Shown: positions 1 through 7,921 of the stretch, piece by piece
Position numbering within the stretch: position 1 is the stretch's first letter
Layout of the letters: the number at the start of each line of letters is the position of its first letter
Assembly: GCA_944380185.1 (NCBI GenBank)
Contig: CALWGV010000038.1
Span: forward strand, 144,589 to 208,588
DNA from: an uncultured Lachnospiraceae bacterium
GTDB lineage: Bacteria > Bacillota > Clostridia > Lachnospirales > Lachnospiraceae
Direction: 5' to 3'
Length of the DNA stretch: 64,000 bases
The notes under the pieces: model-generated
Database searches by the model: none
What the model saw: the letters and a program-made list of their open reading frames with translations, nothing else
Told to the model about the DNA's origin: nothing
Made by a program: the position numbers and the translations under genes

Positions 1-999
1 CAAACCGGGATCGGCATAGCTCACCGTCATCGAATGGGGATAACGGCTGATCACCTCAAACTCCGCCTTCAGCACCGCATTGTACACCGTAGTGGAAATC
101 TGGCAGATGCCGCCGCCAATGGAGTCCACATAGCCGCCGTCCGCATAGGCGATGGCGCTGCGGTATCCATTTTCCACCGTGCAGGGGTAGAGATAGTCGT
201 GGAGGGACATCTCCTCGCCGGGCAGCATCACCACGCCGTTGATGAAGCCGGTGCCGTTGATCAGATTCTGAGAACGGTCCGTCTCTGCCGCATTATAACG
301 GGTGGAATGTTCGCCCAGGAGATCGTGAATGCTCTCCACAATCTCCGTGGTAAGTCTGGGCTCCAGCACCTCCACCACGGCGTCGACCTCCAGATCGCCG
401 CCATTCCATTCTCCCGCCACAGCTTCCTTGATGGCCTTGACGGTGGAAGCGATGTCTACGGTGAGACCATCCTGGGATTCCGTCGTCTCAAAGGGATTGG
501 ACGCAGAACTGGTACGGGTGATCGTCGCCTCCACCGCCTCCGTCTCCATCTCGTCAGCCTGCTCCTGCAGGTAGGATTCCAGTGCATCGTCATCCCATGA
601 ATACGCAAGCTCCAGCACGACGCTTTCATTTTTCAGATTGGAAAGAGCCTTGTAGCGTTCCAGAATGTTGCCGCTGTTGCCAAGGGCGACAGCCTCGTCT
701 ACCACATCGGGATTGTCCCAGGAAAATCCCAGTTCCGAAAAGCTGACCCGGCTCTCCTGTCCGTTAAAGGAAAGCACCAATTCGCTGTCTTTTAGAGAAT
801 CCACATAATTCTCCACAGCAGTCTCGGCCTCCTGGCTCGTCATCCCGCTTACGTCCACCTGACCGATAAACACACCATCAGCGATCACCGGTTCTGTCTG
901 CCCGGACGTCGCCGACGCCCCGTAGGCTCTTCCGACTATCGCCAATACGGCGCAGGCCAGACACGCGGTCACAAGCTTTACGCCTCTACGAATTTTCAT
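1..999 (-). CDS. VanW family protein (YoaR-like), C-terminus cut by window edge
   Basis: The reading frame is open from ATG at 999 to the window edge (333 codons seen), preceded by a good ribosome site (AGAGGAG). Residues 1-28 form a signal peptide/membrane anchor. A region with repeated acidic alpha/beta segments (about 40-230) resembles the peptidoglycan-binding domain found in YoaR-type proteins. The VanW domain follows, with the family motif GGGICQISTTVYN near residues 291-305. Such proteins are secreted and cell-wall linked; VanW has no established reaction. A promoter lies just upstream. The C-terminus is missing only because the window ends. Confidence 0.85.
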   Translation of the reverse strand, partial: MKIRRGVKLVTACLACAVLAIVGRAYGASATSGQTEPVIADGVFIGQVDVSGMTSQEAETAVENYVDSLKDSELVLSFNGQESRVSFSELGFSWDNPDVVDEAVALGNSGNILERYKALSNLKNESVVLELAYSWDDDALESYLQEQADEMETEAVEATITRTSSASNPFETTESQDGLTVDIASTVKAIKEAVAGEWNGGDLEVDAVVEVLEPRLTTEIVESIHDLLGEHSTRYNAAETDRSQNLINGTGFINGVVMLPGEEMSLHDYLYPCTVENGYRSAIAYADGGYVDSIGGGICQISTTVYNAVLKAEFEVISRYPHSMTVSYADPGL

Positions 1000-1046
1000 A
1001 AGTAAAAACTCCTCTTTTTAAAAAACATGCTCAGTTACACAGTACC

Positions 1047-1074
1047 ATTTTAACCGAAATCTTCGATTTTTCAA
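1047..1074 (-). promoter_or_regulatory. sigma-A-type promoter for the VanW-family gene
   Basis: On the minus strand, -35 TTGAAA (1069-1074) and -10 TAAAAT (1047-1052) are separated by 16 nt, about 50 nt upstream of the start codon. Confidence 0.55.
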
Positions 1075-1133
1075 GCGTCTGCGAAAAATGTAATACTCTT
1101 GTCATAAAATCGTATTCAATTAGACATATCCGG

Positions 1134-1241
1134 CTACATCAGATAGCTGAGAACCATCGGAAGCACCATGGTGATGATCAGGACGGCAATGATTACGCCA
1201 GTGATAACCCTCCTGGTCTTCTTGTTCTGCATATTCATCAT
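1134..1241 (-). CDS. 35-residue single-span membrane peptide
   Basis: A short ORF starts 4 nt after the stop of the radical SAM gene. It has a ribosome site (AGAGG) 8-9 nt before tandem ATG codons. The peptide has a basic N-terminus (MNMQNKKTRR) followed by one hydrophobic helix of about 20 residues, rich in Ile/Val/Leu. It would be inserted in the membrane with the N-terminus inside. Its position makes it the last gene of the MalY/radical SAM transcript. Short proteins of this shape are common in Clostridia, but I do not recognise a named family. The initiation signals argue that it is translated; the function is unknown. Confidence 0.55.
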   Translation of the reverse strand: MMNMQNKKTRRVITGVIIAVLIITMVLPMVLSYLM

Positions 1242-1245
1242 GATT

Positions 1246-3084
1246 TTATACCTCTTCTCCTTTCTGTCCGGAGGATTCCTCCTCTGTCTTCGGCAGGACA
1301 AAGCCCGGGACCTCGCGGACCGAGGCGTTGCCGGTAAGTGGATTACGCCTATTGTAGTCAAATAATACCAGTCTTTTTTGTCCATTCTGTGAAAAGCCCT
1401 CGGAAATAATCTCGGCATGGGTCATATGGAGAATCTGACGATAGCTCATCCCCTCATAGCCGGCGAATTCCCTTCCCTCAGCCACAGCCTGCGCATACCA
1501 ATCGGTCACCGCCTGGCGGCAGCCATCCATATCCGGCGCGAAGCCGGGCCTCACCTTGGCATTTTCCCGCAGGTAATAATCATATACTAAAATTTCACGC
1601 CATGCAACCTCCGACATCTGGAATTTCTGCGGATCCTGCAAGATAAATTCCCACAGCGCCGCAAAGCGCTGCCCCCGGCTGAGCTGCCGCTCAAACAATC
1701 CTTTTCTCTCATAATAATCTGCCGCCGCTTCATAGAAGGCAAAAGGCGAGGAGAAGTATCCCGCAAGTCTCTCCACGGCCGTCGGAAATTGACCGCTGTT
1801 GTAATAAATGTCAAGCACCTTCTCGATCCGTTTCAGACGACAGATCTCCTCGTAGGAGAGCCAGGAAGTCTGCAGGACCTCATAGGGAGGCTCGCTGCTG
1901 TAGACAAGACCATATTCCTCCGCCTGCCGGTGCATGGCGGACCCTGCCAGCACCTTCAGAAATCCCAGCTGCAGCTTCTGCGGCCGCTGGCTGTACACCC
2001 AGTCGAAGGAACGCCCAAAGCTTGCATAGTCTTCCCACGGAAGGCCCGCGATCAGGTCCAGGTGAATATGGACATTGTTCTCCGCAGAAATCCGCCGCAC
2101 ATTGGCTGCCAATTTTTCCAGATCTGTCTTTCGCCGAATAGCACGCAGTGTGTCTGCATTGACCGACTGAACGCCGATTTCCAGCTGAACCAGGCCCGGC
2201 CGCATTTCCCTCAGGATAGAAAGCTCCTCCTCATCCAGCAGATCGGCGGACACCTCGAAATGGAAATTGGTGACGCCGTTGTCGCGGGCAGCCAGATACC
2301 TCCAGATTCTCTTGGTATGAGCATGGGCAGCGTTGAAGGTCCGGTCCACAAACTTCACCTGAGGGACGCGGCGCTCCAGGAAAACAGCCAGCTCCTGCTT
2401 CACCAGTTCCCAGTCTCTGAACCGCAGCCTTTTTTCCAGGGAGGAAAGACAGTAGCTGCAGGAAAAAGGACAGCCTCTGCTGCTCTCATAATACAGTATT
2501 TTATGCTCCTCCCCTTCCTCTTCATGCTCATAAACAAAGGGAAGAGACGACATTTCCAGGCAGGGCCGTTCCTTCGTCCGATGCAGCTTTTCACTCTGCC
2601 CATCTTCCGAGATGCCTCTGTACAAAAGTCCGGGAATGGCCTCCAGCTCCTGCCAGAACTGAGGAACCAGCTCTCGCTCGGCGCTTTCCCATCTTATGCA
2701 GCAGGCGAGCAGCTGGGCAAAGGTCTCTTCTCCCTCGCCGATCATGACGCCCCGCACAAAGGGAAGGGCCCCAAGAAGCCCTTCCCCGTCATAGGAGGCC
2801 TCCGGACCGCCAAGCCACAGCTCTGTACCGGGCAGCAGCCGGTGAAGGTCCGCCGCCAGCGCCCTCACCATGCTGATATTCCAGATATAGCAGGAAAAAC
2901 CCACCGCATCCGGACGGCGTCTGTATATGTCCGCCAGAATGTCTCCTCTGTTTTGATTGATCGTATATTCTGCCGCTTCCACCCAGTCGCTCATGCCCTT
3001 TGCCCGGGCATAAGCCATAAGGCTTCTGACAGCCAGATTGCTGTGGATATATTTGCTCCCCACAGCTACCAGCAAAAACTTCAT
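1246..3084 (-). CDS. B12-binding domain radical SAM protein (DUF4080 type)
   Basis: The product has 612 residues. The ATG at 3084 overlaps the TGA of the upstream aminotransferase gene (ATGA), so the two are translationally coupled; a longer frame reading into the upstream gene is not used. Residues 1-130 form a Rossmann-like cobalamin-binding domain (LVAVGSKYIHSNLA start). The radical SAM cluster motif CxxxCxxC is C205, C209 and C212, followed by a TIM-barrel core. The C-terminal 150 residues match the layout of the DUF4080 extension. The family is expected to cleave S-adenosylmethionine with a 4Fe-4S cluster, possibly with cobalamin. The substrate is unknown. Cytoplasmic. Confidence 0.85.
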   Translation of the reverse strand: MKFLLVAVGSKYIHSNLAVRSLMAYARAKGMSDWVEAAEYTINQNRGDILADIYRRRPDAVGFSCYIWNISMVRALAADLHRLLPGTELWLGGPEASYDGEGLLGALPFVRGVMIGEGEETFAQLLACCIRWESAERELVPQFWQELEAIPGLLYRGISEDGQSEKLHRTKERPCLEMSSLPFVYEHEEEGEEHKILYYESSRGCPFSCSYCLSSLEKRLRFRDWELVKQELAVFLERRVPQVKFVDRTFNAAHAHTKRIWRYLAARDNGVTNFHFEVSADLLDEEELSILREMRPGLVQLEIGVQSVNADTLRAIRRKTDLEKLAANVRRISAENNVHIHLDLIAGLPWEDYASFGRSFDWVYSQRPQKLQLGFLKVLAGSAMHRQAEEYGLVYSSEPPYEVLQTSWLSYEEICRLKRIEKVLDIYYNSGQFPTAVERLAGYFSSPFAFYEAAADYYERKGLFERQLSRGQRFAALWEFILQDPQKFQMSEVAWREILVYDYYLRENAKVRPGFAPDMDGCRQAVTDWYAQAVAEGREFAGYEGMSYRQILHMTHAEIISEGFSQNGQKRLVLFDYNRRNPLTGNASVREVPGFVLPKTEEESSGQKGEEV

Positions 3085-4280
3085 TGATTCTGCCCCTGCT
3101 TCCCTTCGTAGGCTTTGACTGCGGCGCACAATTTTTCTGCCGCCAGTTTTATATTCTCCCTGCCGGTGGCCAGATTGATCCGAATAAAAGGAGCATAGGC
3201 ACTCCCCCCAAACCACTCGCCGTAGTCCACTGCCAGGCCGGCCATATCCTGCACCACCAGCTTCATATCCTCCGGCTTCACGTAGGAGGACAGATTTACC
3301 CAGGCCAGATAGGTCCCCTCAAGAGGAGACATCACTGCCTCCGGCAGCTCGTCCGCCAGGACTCCCCGCAGGCAGGCAGCATTATCCCTAATTATGGAAA
3401 GAATGGCATCCAGCCACTCCCGTCCACCCTCATAGGCCGCTCTCACCGCCACATACCCCATCATGCCGCCGTCGCCCACATGAAGGCGCCCGGTGAAAGC
3501 ATCCCATTTTTCGCGAACCTGCTCATCGGGGATAATCACGATGGAATTCTTCATTCCGGCCAGATTGAAGGTCTTGCTGGCCGCCGTCATGGTCACCAGC
3601 ATATGCGTATAGTCTCCCACGGTTGCCGCCGCTGTCTGCTTCTTGTCCCCGACAATCAGATCGTGGTGGATCTCATCGGCCAGCACGAAAATCCCGTGGG
3701 CTTTGCAGCAGTCCAGCAGGGCTCCCAGCTCCTCACGGCTCCAGACCCTCCCCACCGGATTATGGGGCGAACACAGGATGAAAAGCTTCATCTTCCCCTC
3801 CTCCGCCAGTCTCTCAAAATGTTCCATATCCATGTGGTAGCAGCCTCCCTCTTCCCTAAGAGGACAGTCCACCAAGGTACGGCCATTGTCCTTCACCGCA
3901 TTCATAAAGGGATAGTACACCGGCGTCATCACACCTATGCCATCGCCAGGCTCCGTCAGAATCTGCACCAGCCAGTTGATGGCAGGCACCACACCCGGAG
4001 AATAGCGCAGCCACTGTTTTTCCACCTCATAGCCGTGGTATTTCTTCTCCCAGGTCATAAATGCCTCATAATACCCCTCCGGCACCCGGTAGTATCCGTA
4101 GAGCCCTTCCTTCGCGCAGGTCTCAAGAGCCTCCCGCACGCAGGCAGGCGCCTCAAAATCCATATCTGCCACCCACAGGGGCATCAGATCCGCCTTGCCA
4201 AAACGCTCCTCCAGAGAATCCCATTTGTTGCAGTCCGTCCCTCTCCTGTCGCGATATATGATTTCTTCTGTCTTGTTCAT
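3081..4280 (-). CDS. MalY/PatB family PLP-dependent aminotransferase or cystathionine beta-lyase
   Basis: The product has 399 residues, the normal length for the fold-type I MalY/PatB group. Recognisable parts are the N-terminal LMPLWVADMDFEAP segment, the SPHNPVGRVW motif (about 171-180), LADEIHHDL (about 200-208) and the Schiff-base lysine K236 in ASKTFNL. These enzymes cleave C-S bonds of cystathionine/cysteine conjugates, giving pyruvate, ammonia and a thiol; some also bind regulators. The gene is first in a short operon with the radical SAM gene, preceded by a strong promoter. MalY and PatB cannot be told apart here. Confidence 0.88.
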   Translation of the reverse strand: MNKTEEIIYRDRRGTDCNKWDSLEERFGKADLMPLWVADMDFEAPACVREALETCAKEGLYGYYRVPEGYYEAFMTWEKKYHGYEVEKQWLRYSPGVVPAINWLVQILTEPGDGIGVMTPVYYPFMNAVKDNGRTLVDCPLREEGGCYHMDMEHFERLAEEGKMKLFILCSPHNPVGRVWSREELGALLDCCKAHGIFVLADEIHHDLIVGDKKQTAAATVGDYTHMLVTMTAASKTFNLAGMKNSIVIIPDEQVREKWDAFTGRLHVGDGGMMGYVAVRAAYEGGREWLDAILSIIRDNAACLRGVLADELPEAVMSPLEGTYLAWVNLSSYVKPEDMKLVVQDMAGLAVDYGEWFGGSAYAPFIRINLATGRENIKLAAEKLCAAVKAYEGKQGQNQ

Positions 4281-4380
4281 GATGCTTTCCTCCTTAATAT
4301 AGGTCAGCTGTTTTTTCTCCGGCGGGTTTGCACGCCATGTGTAATGTATTATTCTCTGCAGCTTCCAGATTTCTGATTTG

Positions 4381-4410
4381 ATTATATGTCAGAAAAACCC
4401 TGCAAGTCAA
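4381..4410 (-). promoter_or_regulatory. promoter for the malY-like operon
   Basis: On the minus strand, -35 TTGACT (4405-4410) and -10 TATAAT (4381-4386) are separated by 18 nt. They lie about 100 nt upstream of the malY-like start. Confidence 0.6.
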
Positions 4411-4429
4411 TGGGAACAGAGCAAAATAC

Positions 4430-4463
4430 GGGCCCGCCGGATTTTTCTCATCCCGGCGGACCC
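4430..4463 (-). terminator. hairpin downstream of the HPr-like gene
   Basis: An 11-bp GC stem with one mismatch (arms 4430-4440 and 4453-4463) and a 12-nt loop lies 30 nt after the HPr-like stop codon. The following T-run is weak (ATTTTG), so termination may be partial. Confidence 0.5.
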
Positions 4464-4493
4464 GCCATTAGATCTTCCTGTCCAAGCGATTCT

Positions 4494-4757
4494 CTAGCCG
4501 ATCTGCTGCAGCACCGGCGAGGTCGGCTTGAGAGCAAACTTAGATAATCTATCCATCACCCATGGATACTCCTCATCTGCATACACGACCAGTGTCAGCA
4601 CCTTGGAGAAATCCAGGGATAAAACGCCCAGCATCGATTTGGCATCGATATCATTTTTTCCCTCCACCAGATCATACTCCCCCGGCAGCTCCTGCACACA
4701 GTCAATAAAATTTAGTACCTGTTCGCTCGAAGTAAATTTGATACGCATCTCTTTCAT
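4494..4757 (-). CDS. HPr-fold protein lacking the active-site histidine
   Basis: The product has 87 residues, the size of HPr/Crh. The central helix motif AKSMLGVLSL matches the Ser46 region of HPr, so S41 is a candidate site for HPr kinase. The GLHARPA segment containing the phosphocarrier His15 is absent; the equivalent stretch reads EQVLNFIDC. The protein therefore cannot pass phosphate along the PTS chain in the normal way. By analogy with Bacillus Crh, which has Gln at that site, it may be a regulatory partner of CcpA or of metabolic enzymes. It is monocistronic, with its own promoter and a structured leader. Ribosome site GGGGGAG precedes ATG. Confidence 0.8.
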   Translation of the reverse strand: MKEMRIKFTSSEQVLNFIDCVQELPGEYDLVEGKNDIDAKSMLGVLSLDFSKVLTLVVYADEEYPWVMDRLSKFALKPTSPVLQQIG

Positions 4758-4850
4758 TATTTCTCCCCCTTACCTTGGGTGGAACATGCCCGCAGTGTGA
4801 TCTGCCACGGGTATTAGATTGACAGGTTTTATGACAACCCTGTGGTGCAA

Positions 4851-4880
4851 AAGAGGCAAGGAGAACCATCCTTGCCTCTT
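4851..4880 (-). other. perfect 11-bp hairpin at the predicted 5' end of the HPr-like mRNA
   Basis: Arms AAGAGGCAAGG and CCTTGCCTCTT enclose an 8-nt loop. The outer edge (4880) coincides with the start site predicted from the promoter at 4887-4915. It could protect the 5' end or act as an early attenuator (TTTTG follows the stem on the minus strand). Confidence 0.6.
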
Positions 4881-4886
4881 GTCTAC

Positions 4887-4915
4887 ATTCTAACAGTCGC
4901 CCGAAAAAATGTCAA
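4887..4915 (-). promoter_or_regulatory. promoter of the HPr-like gene
   Basis: On the minus strand, consensus -35 TTGACA (4910-4915), a 17-nt spacer and -10 TAGAAT (4887-4892). The leader from here to the start codon is about 123 nt. Confidence 0.7.
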
Positions 4916-4963
4916 TATTTTTTCGGCATTTTTCTCATTTTTTTACGACTTTTTAATGCTATT

Positions 4964-6376
4964 CTAACGTTTTTTATATTCGTTTTCCCGCATTCGAAAA
5001 TGATATCTAACACAGCTTCCCTCCCCTGCGTCATCCGCCTCCTCCGTCGGCCGGACGGAAAACAGCCCGTCAAACATCTCCTCATCTGGAATCTGCAGCT
5101 CTCCCTGCGCCATCCGCCGGTAGTCACCGAGTCCATTTTCACCCAGTTCTTCCTCCAGAAGCCGCAGATACACTTTTTCCGTCTGCCGTTCTGCGGGAAC
5201 AGCACACATGGCCAGTACCAGATTGTCCAGACTTCTCTTCCCCTGGGACGCCCGGCGTATCTGTCCGTCCGTCTGCACCAGGTAGAAGAAGCCTCTCGCA
5301 CCAAACATCTGCCGGGCTGCGCTGTCCCTCCAATACAGCCTTCCCGCTTCCTGATTGGTTAAAGTCCGGTAAGGATTCCCAAAATAAAGTGCCGCTCTCC
5401 TCTCCAATGCCTGCCGCACATATTCTGCGGTGACCAGTCCGGCTCTCAGCGGCAGGACAAGGCTGTAGTATGCCGCACAGCCGTCCACATACCAGCGTCC
5501 CGCTGCTGCCGTTTCGTCCTTCATCGCAATCCAGCTGTGCGTCATCCCGCAAGATAAAAGATCTGTCAGGCTGTCGGCCGCAGGCATCGCCCTCCCGCTG
5601 CAGTCCACAAGGAGAGACCTGTATCCTGCCGTTTCCTTTTCACGGTCTGCAAAAGGATCCCGGCGCACAAAAATGCGATAGGACAGCCCTTCCCTCTCCC
5701 CGAAAAACTTCCTTATGCAGTCAAAGAGCTGCTTCAGCCTTCCACTCGTCTCCTGCACATCGAAAGGACTGGAGCCAAACCAGTATACGCCCAGGTCTCC
5801 TTCGGTCTTCCTGCGAAGCATACCGCAGGCAAAGCCGGCAAACCACAGTTCATCCCGGCTGCACCGAATCTCTCCCTCCCCCTCGAAAAAGGCGCAGACC
5901 CCATGGCTGCCGTCAGGCATCCGCCCGAGATTCCAGCGAACAGCCACCTGCTCTTTCTCAAATTCCGGCAGGGCCAGGAAAGCAACGCCAAAACCACTTG
6001 CTCCCCCTTCCTCAGCCCGAAAAGCAAAGGGAGGGGCGCAGCCGTCCCCTTCCTGCGCCCGGCGGGGCAGAACACTGTAGCGATAGCAATAAGCCCCCTC
6101 CACCGGCCGCTCGGCAATAAAACGAATGGTGTGAAGCTCTGGCCTTGTCTCCTGATGGGTGACGGAGAATATCACCGGCCTATCCGCTTCATCCGACGCA
6201 AAAACAAGATCACGAATTTCACAGCAGTCAGCCGCAGCGACAGATTCCCCGATCTCCGCCAGGATTCCGCCCTCCGGCACGCCGTAGCCGTCCACCCTTA
6301 CACAGATGTCCAGCCGGGAAAGTCCTTCCCCCTCCTTCTCCATAAAAGGACTCAGTTCAATTCTGATTTCTGCCAA
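4964..6376 (-). CDS. M61 glycyl-aminopeptidase-like protein with lost catalytic residues
   Basis: The product has about 470 residues from a TTG start at 6376, chosen because AAGGAG (6386-6391) sits 9 nt before it; an ATG at 6385 abuts the same site. The N-terminal half is beta-rich. The second half follows the M61 order: a helix carrying SCGMTHSW (about 275-282) where active enzymes have HEYFHTWN, then RWYVDGCAAYY (about 294-304) where they have LWFxEGxTxYY. First His becomes Cys, Glu becomes Gly, and the third-ligand Glu becomes Asp. It is probably a non-catalytic paralogue. No signal peptide is seen. The family call rests on motif spacing, so it is moderate. Confidence 0.55.
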   Translation of the reverse strand: MAEIRIELSPFMEKEGEGLSRLDICVRVDGYGVPEGGILAEIGESVAAADCCEIRDLVFASDEADRPVIFSVTHQETRPELHTIRFIAERPVEGAYCYRYSVLPRRAQEGDGCAPPFAFRAEEGGASGFGVAFLALPEFEKEQVAVRWNLGRMPDGSHGVCAFFEGEGEIRCSRDELWFAGFACGMLRRKTEGDLGVYWFGSSPFDVQETSGRLKQLFDCIRKFFGEREGLSYRIFVRRDPFADREKETAGYRSLLVDCSGRAMPAADSLTDLLSCGMTHSWIAMKDETAAAGRWYVDGCAAYYSLVLPLRAGLVTAEYVRQALERRAALYFGNPYRTLTNQEAGRLYWRDSAARQMFGARGFFYLVQTDGQIRRASQGKRSLDNLVLAMCAVPAERQTEKVYLRLLEEELGENGLGDYRRMAQGELQIPDEEMFDGLFSVRPTEEADDAGEGSCVRYHFRMRENEYKKR

Positions 6377-6419
6377 TTCTATCATCTCCTTCTGTCCTTT
6401 AGCTTTGGCATTTAACAGT

Positions 6420-6448
6420 AGAATACTCCTAAGCCGCAGTTTTGTCAA
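6420..6448 (-). promoter_or_regulatory. promoter of the M61-like gene
   Basis: On the minus strand, -35 TTGACA (6443-6448), a 17-nt spacer and -10 TATTCT (6420-6425). It is back to back with the DUF2812 promoter, the two -35 boxes being 11 nt apart. Confidence 0.6.
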
Positions 6449-6459
6449 AGAAATCCTTC

Positions 6460-6488
6460 TTGACAATCTCGAATATCGAGATTATACT
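6460..6488 (+). promoter_or_regulatory. promoter of the DUF2812-padR unit
   Basis: -35 TTGACA (6460-6465), a 17-nt spacer and -10 TATACT (6483-6488). The spacer holds a palindromic operator candidate, so binding there would block RNA polymerase. Confidence 0.7.
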
Positions 6489-6513
6489 GAAATCAGAAAC
6501 CTCGATATTCGAT
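6467..6513. promoter_or_regulatory. two copies of a TCGAATATCGA operator, probable PadR sites
   Basis: Site 1 (6469-6479, TCGAATATCGA, flanked by an extra TC/GA pair) lies in the promoter spacer. Site 2 (6502-6512, TCGATATTCGA) is its exact reverse complement and lies between the -10 and the ribosome site. The pair brackets the start of transcription of an operon that ends with a padR gene, which suggests autorepression. Confidence 0.6.
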
Positions 6514-6532
6514 ATTCAGAGGGGGATACACA

Positions 6533-7419
6533 ATGAAAGACCGAAAATATCAGCTGCATATCTTCTCCAATTTCTCTTTATTCGACTCTGTCTCCATCCG
6601 AAATCACGCTGAAAAAATGGCCGCCCAGGGCTGGCTTGTGGATGAAATCGGACCTTTTTTGTGGCGCTATCGACGCATTGCGCCCCAAAAACTTCATTTT
6701 GCCGCCGTATACCTTCCCGGCTACTCAGACTGCACCCCGCAAAACGATGAGGAGAGACTTGATTTTCTGGAATACTGCGGCCTGGACGGCTGGCATCTGG
6801 CAGGCTGCCGTCAGTCCATGCACCTATTCTATAATGAAAGAGAGGACCCCGTCCCTATTGAGACCGATCCCCTGACCCAATACCGGGAAGTCAAAAGCGC
6901 CATGCTGTGGGGGCGATCCTCCCCCAAGCTTTCATCCTGCTCCTGGAGTTTTTTATTGTCCGCCGCTTTCTACGCCGAATCAGCCTTCTGCCGGCGGAGA
7001 ACCTGTCAAGACCGGATGTGCTCTTATCTCTGCTGCTCGCTGTCATCTGCCTTCTCCTCTGTCTGGGTGAGCTTCTCTCTTATCTTCTGTGGATGCGGCG
7101 GGCGAAAAAAGCCGCCTGCCGGGGCGTCTTTCTCGAGCCCGGCAGGACGGTTCATGCGTATTTTCTTCTTTTGGTCGTCAGCCTTCTGATTCTGCTTCTT
7201 CTGAGCAGCCTCGGTGAGAGGACTTTCGGTGAAAAGGCTGTCACCTTTGCGATACTTTTGTCCGGGCATGCGCTGATCGTCACTGCGCTTGTATGGTTCC
7301 AGAGACATATGCGCAGAAAGGGCGTTTCCCGCGGGCAGAACTTTCGCCGGACCCTGGGTGCTGGTCTTCTCCTGTTCCTTCTCTTTTACGGCATGATCCT
7401 CCCTCTGCTTTTTCTATGA
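6533..7419 (+). pseudogene. DUF2812 membrane protein gene, interrupted by a frameshift
   Basis: From ATG at 6533 (ribosome site AGAGGGGG) the first 120 codons encode a DUF2812 domain, starting MKDRKYQLHIFSNF and ending near QYREVKSAMLWG. The frame then goes out of register at a run of five G (6909-6913). The continuation is in the -1 frame from about 6907 to 7419 and encodes four hydrophobic helices (start GAILPQAFILLL), as expected for the family's C-terminus. One added G would restore a single protein of about 295 residues. In the zero frame the tail is Ser/Cys-rich nonsense. It could be a real mutation, a sequencing error or homopolymer slippage. DUF2812 genes commonly accompany padR; the role is unknown. 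Confidence 0.7.
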
Positions 7420-7477
7420 GCTCTGCCGTGACCCGCAGACTGGGCGGCCAATCGAAAAACCAAGAAAGGGGAAAATT

Positions 7478-7921
7478 ATGCCGAGAGAAAAATTTCAGAC
7501 TCTGACCGAGCAGATGTTCTATATCCTCCTCTGCCTGCAGAATGAATGCTGCGGCATCGACATGCTGGAACAGATTCCCGCCATGACCGGCGGCCGAGTC
7601 CACGTGGGTTCCGGCACCCTGTACAATCTGCTGGAGCAGTTTGTCACCGCGGGTTTTATCCGGGAGACCCGGGTGGAGGGCCGGCGGCGCAGCTATCTGC
7701 TGACCGATGAGGGGCGGCAGATCCTCCGGCAGGAGTATGAACGGCTGCAGGCCCAGGTGCAGGACTATGAACGCTGCTTGAAAGCATCAGGCGCTGCGCT
7801 TATTTTCCCTCCTGGCCAAGAGCCCAATCGAGGAAAATCCTTCTCTCCGCCATCGTGCGATAGTGATCCTCCCCTGTCCCCGTATCGTGACTGCCATGGG
7901 GAAGAACCCGCAGCAGAATAG
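7478..7921 (+). CDS. PadR family transcriptional regulator
   Basis: The product has 147 residues, with AAAGGGG before ATG. Residues 1-75 form the PadR winged helix (TEQMFYILLCLQNECCG, then GTLYNLLEQFVTAGFIRE and GRRRSYLLTDEGR), followed by a short helix to about residue 108. The last 40 residues (PPGQEPNRGKSF onwards) are Pro/Ser-rich and lie wholly in the antisense of the convergent peptidase gene, so the ancestral stop has probably been lost. PadR proteins are dimeric repressors; the likely target is the paired operator upstream of the DUF2812 gene in the same unit. Confidence 0.85.
   Translation: MPREKFQTLTEQMFYILLCLQNECCGIDMLEQIPAMTGGRVHVGSGTLYNLLEQFVTAGFIRETRVEGRRRSYLLTDEGRQILRQEYERLQAQVQDYERCLKASGAALIFPPGQEPNRGKSFSPPSCDSDPPLSPYRDCHGEEPAAE

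Noticed and set aside
1789-4376. Long plus-strand reading frames opposite the radical SAM and malY-like genes
   Set aside because: They are antisense shadows: His/Gln/Pro-rich, no ribosome sites, no domains, and the minus-strand genes have clear motifs.
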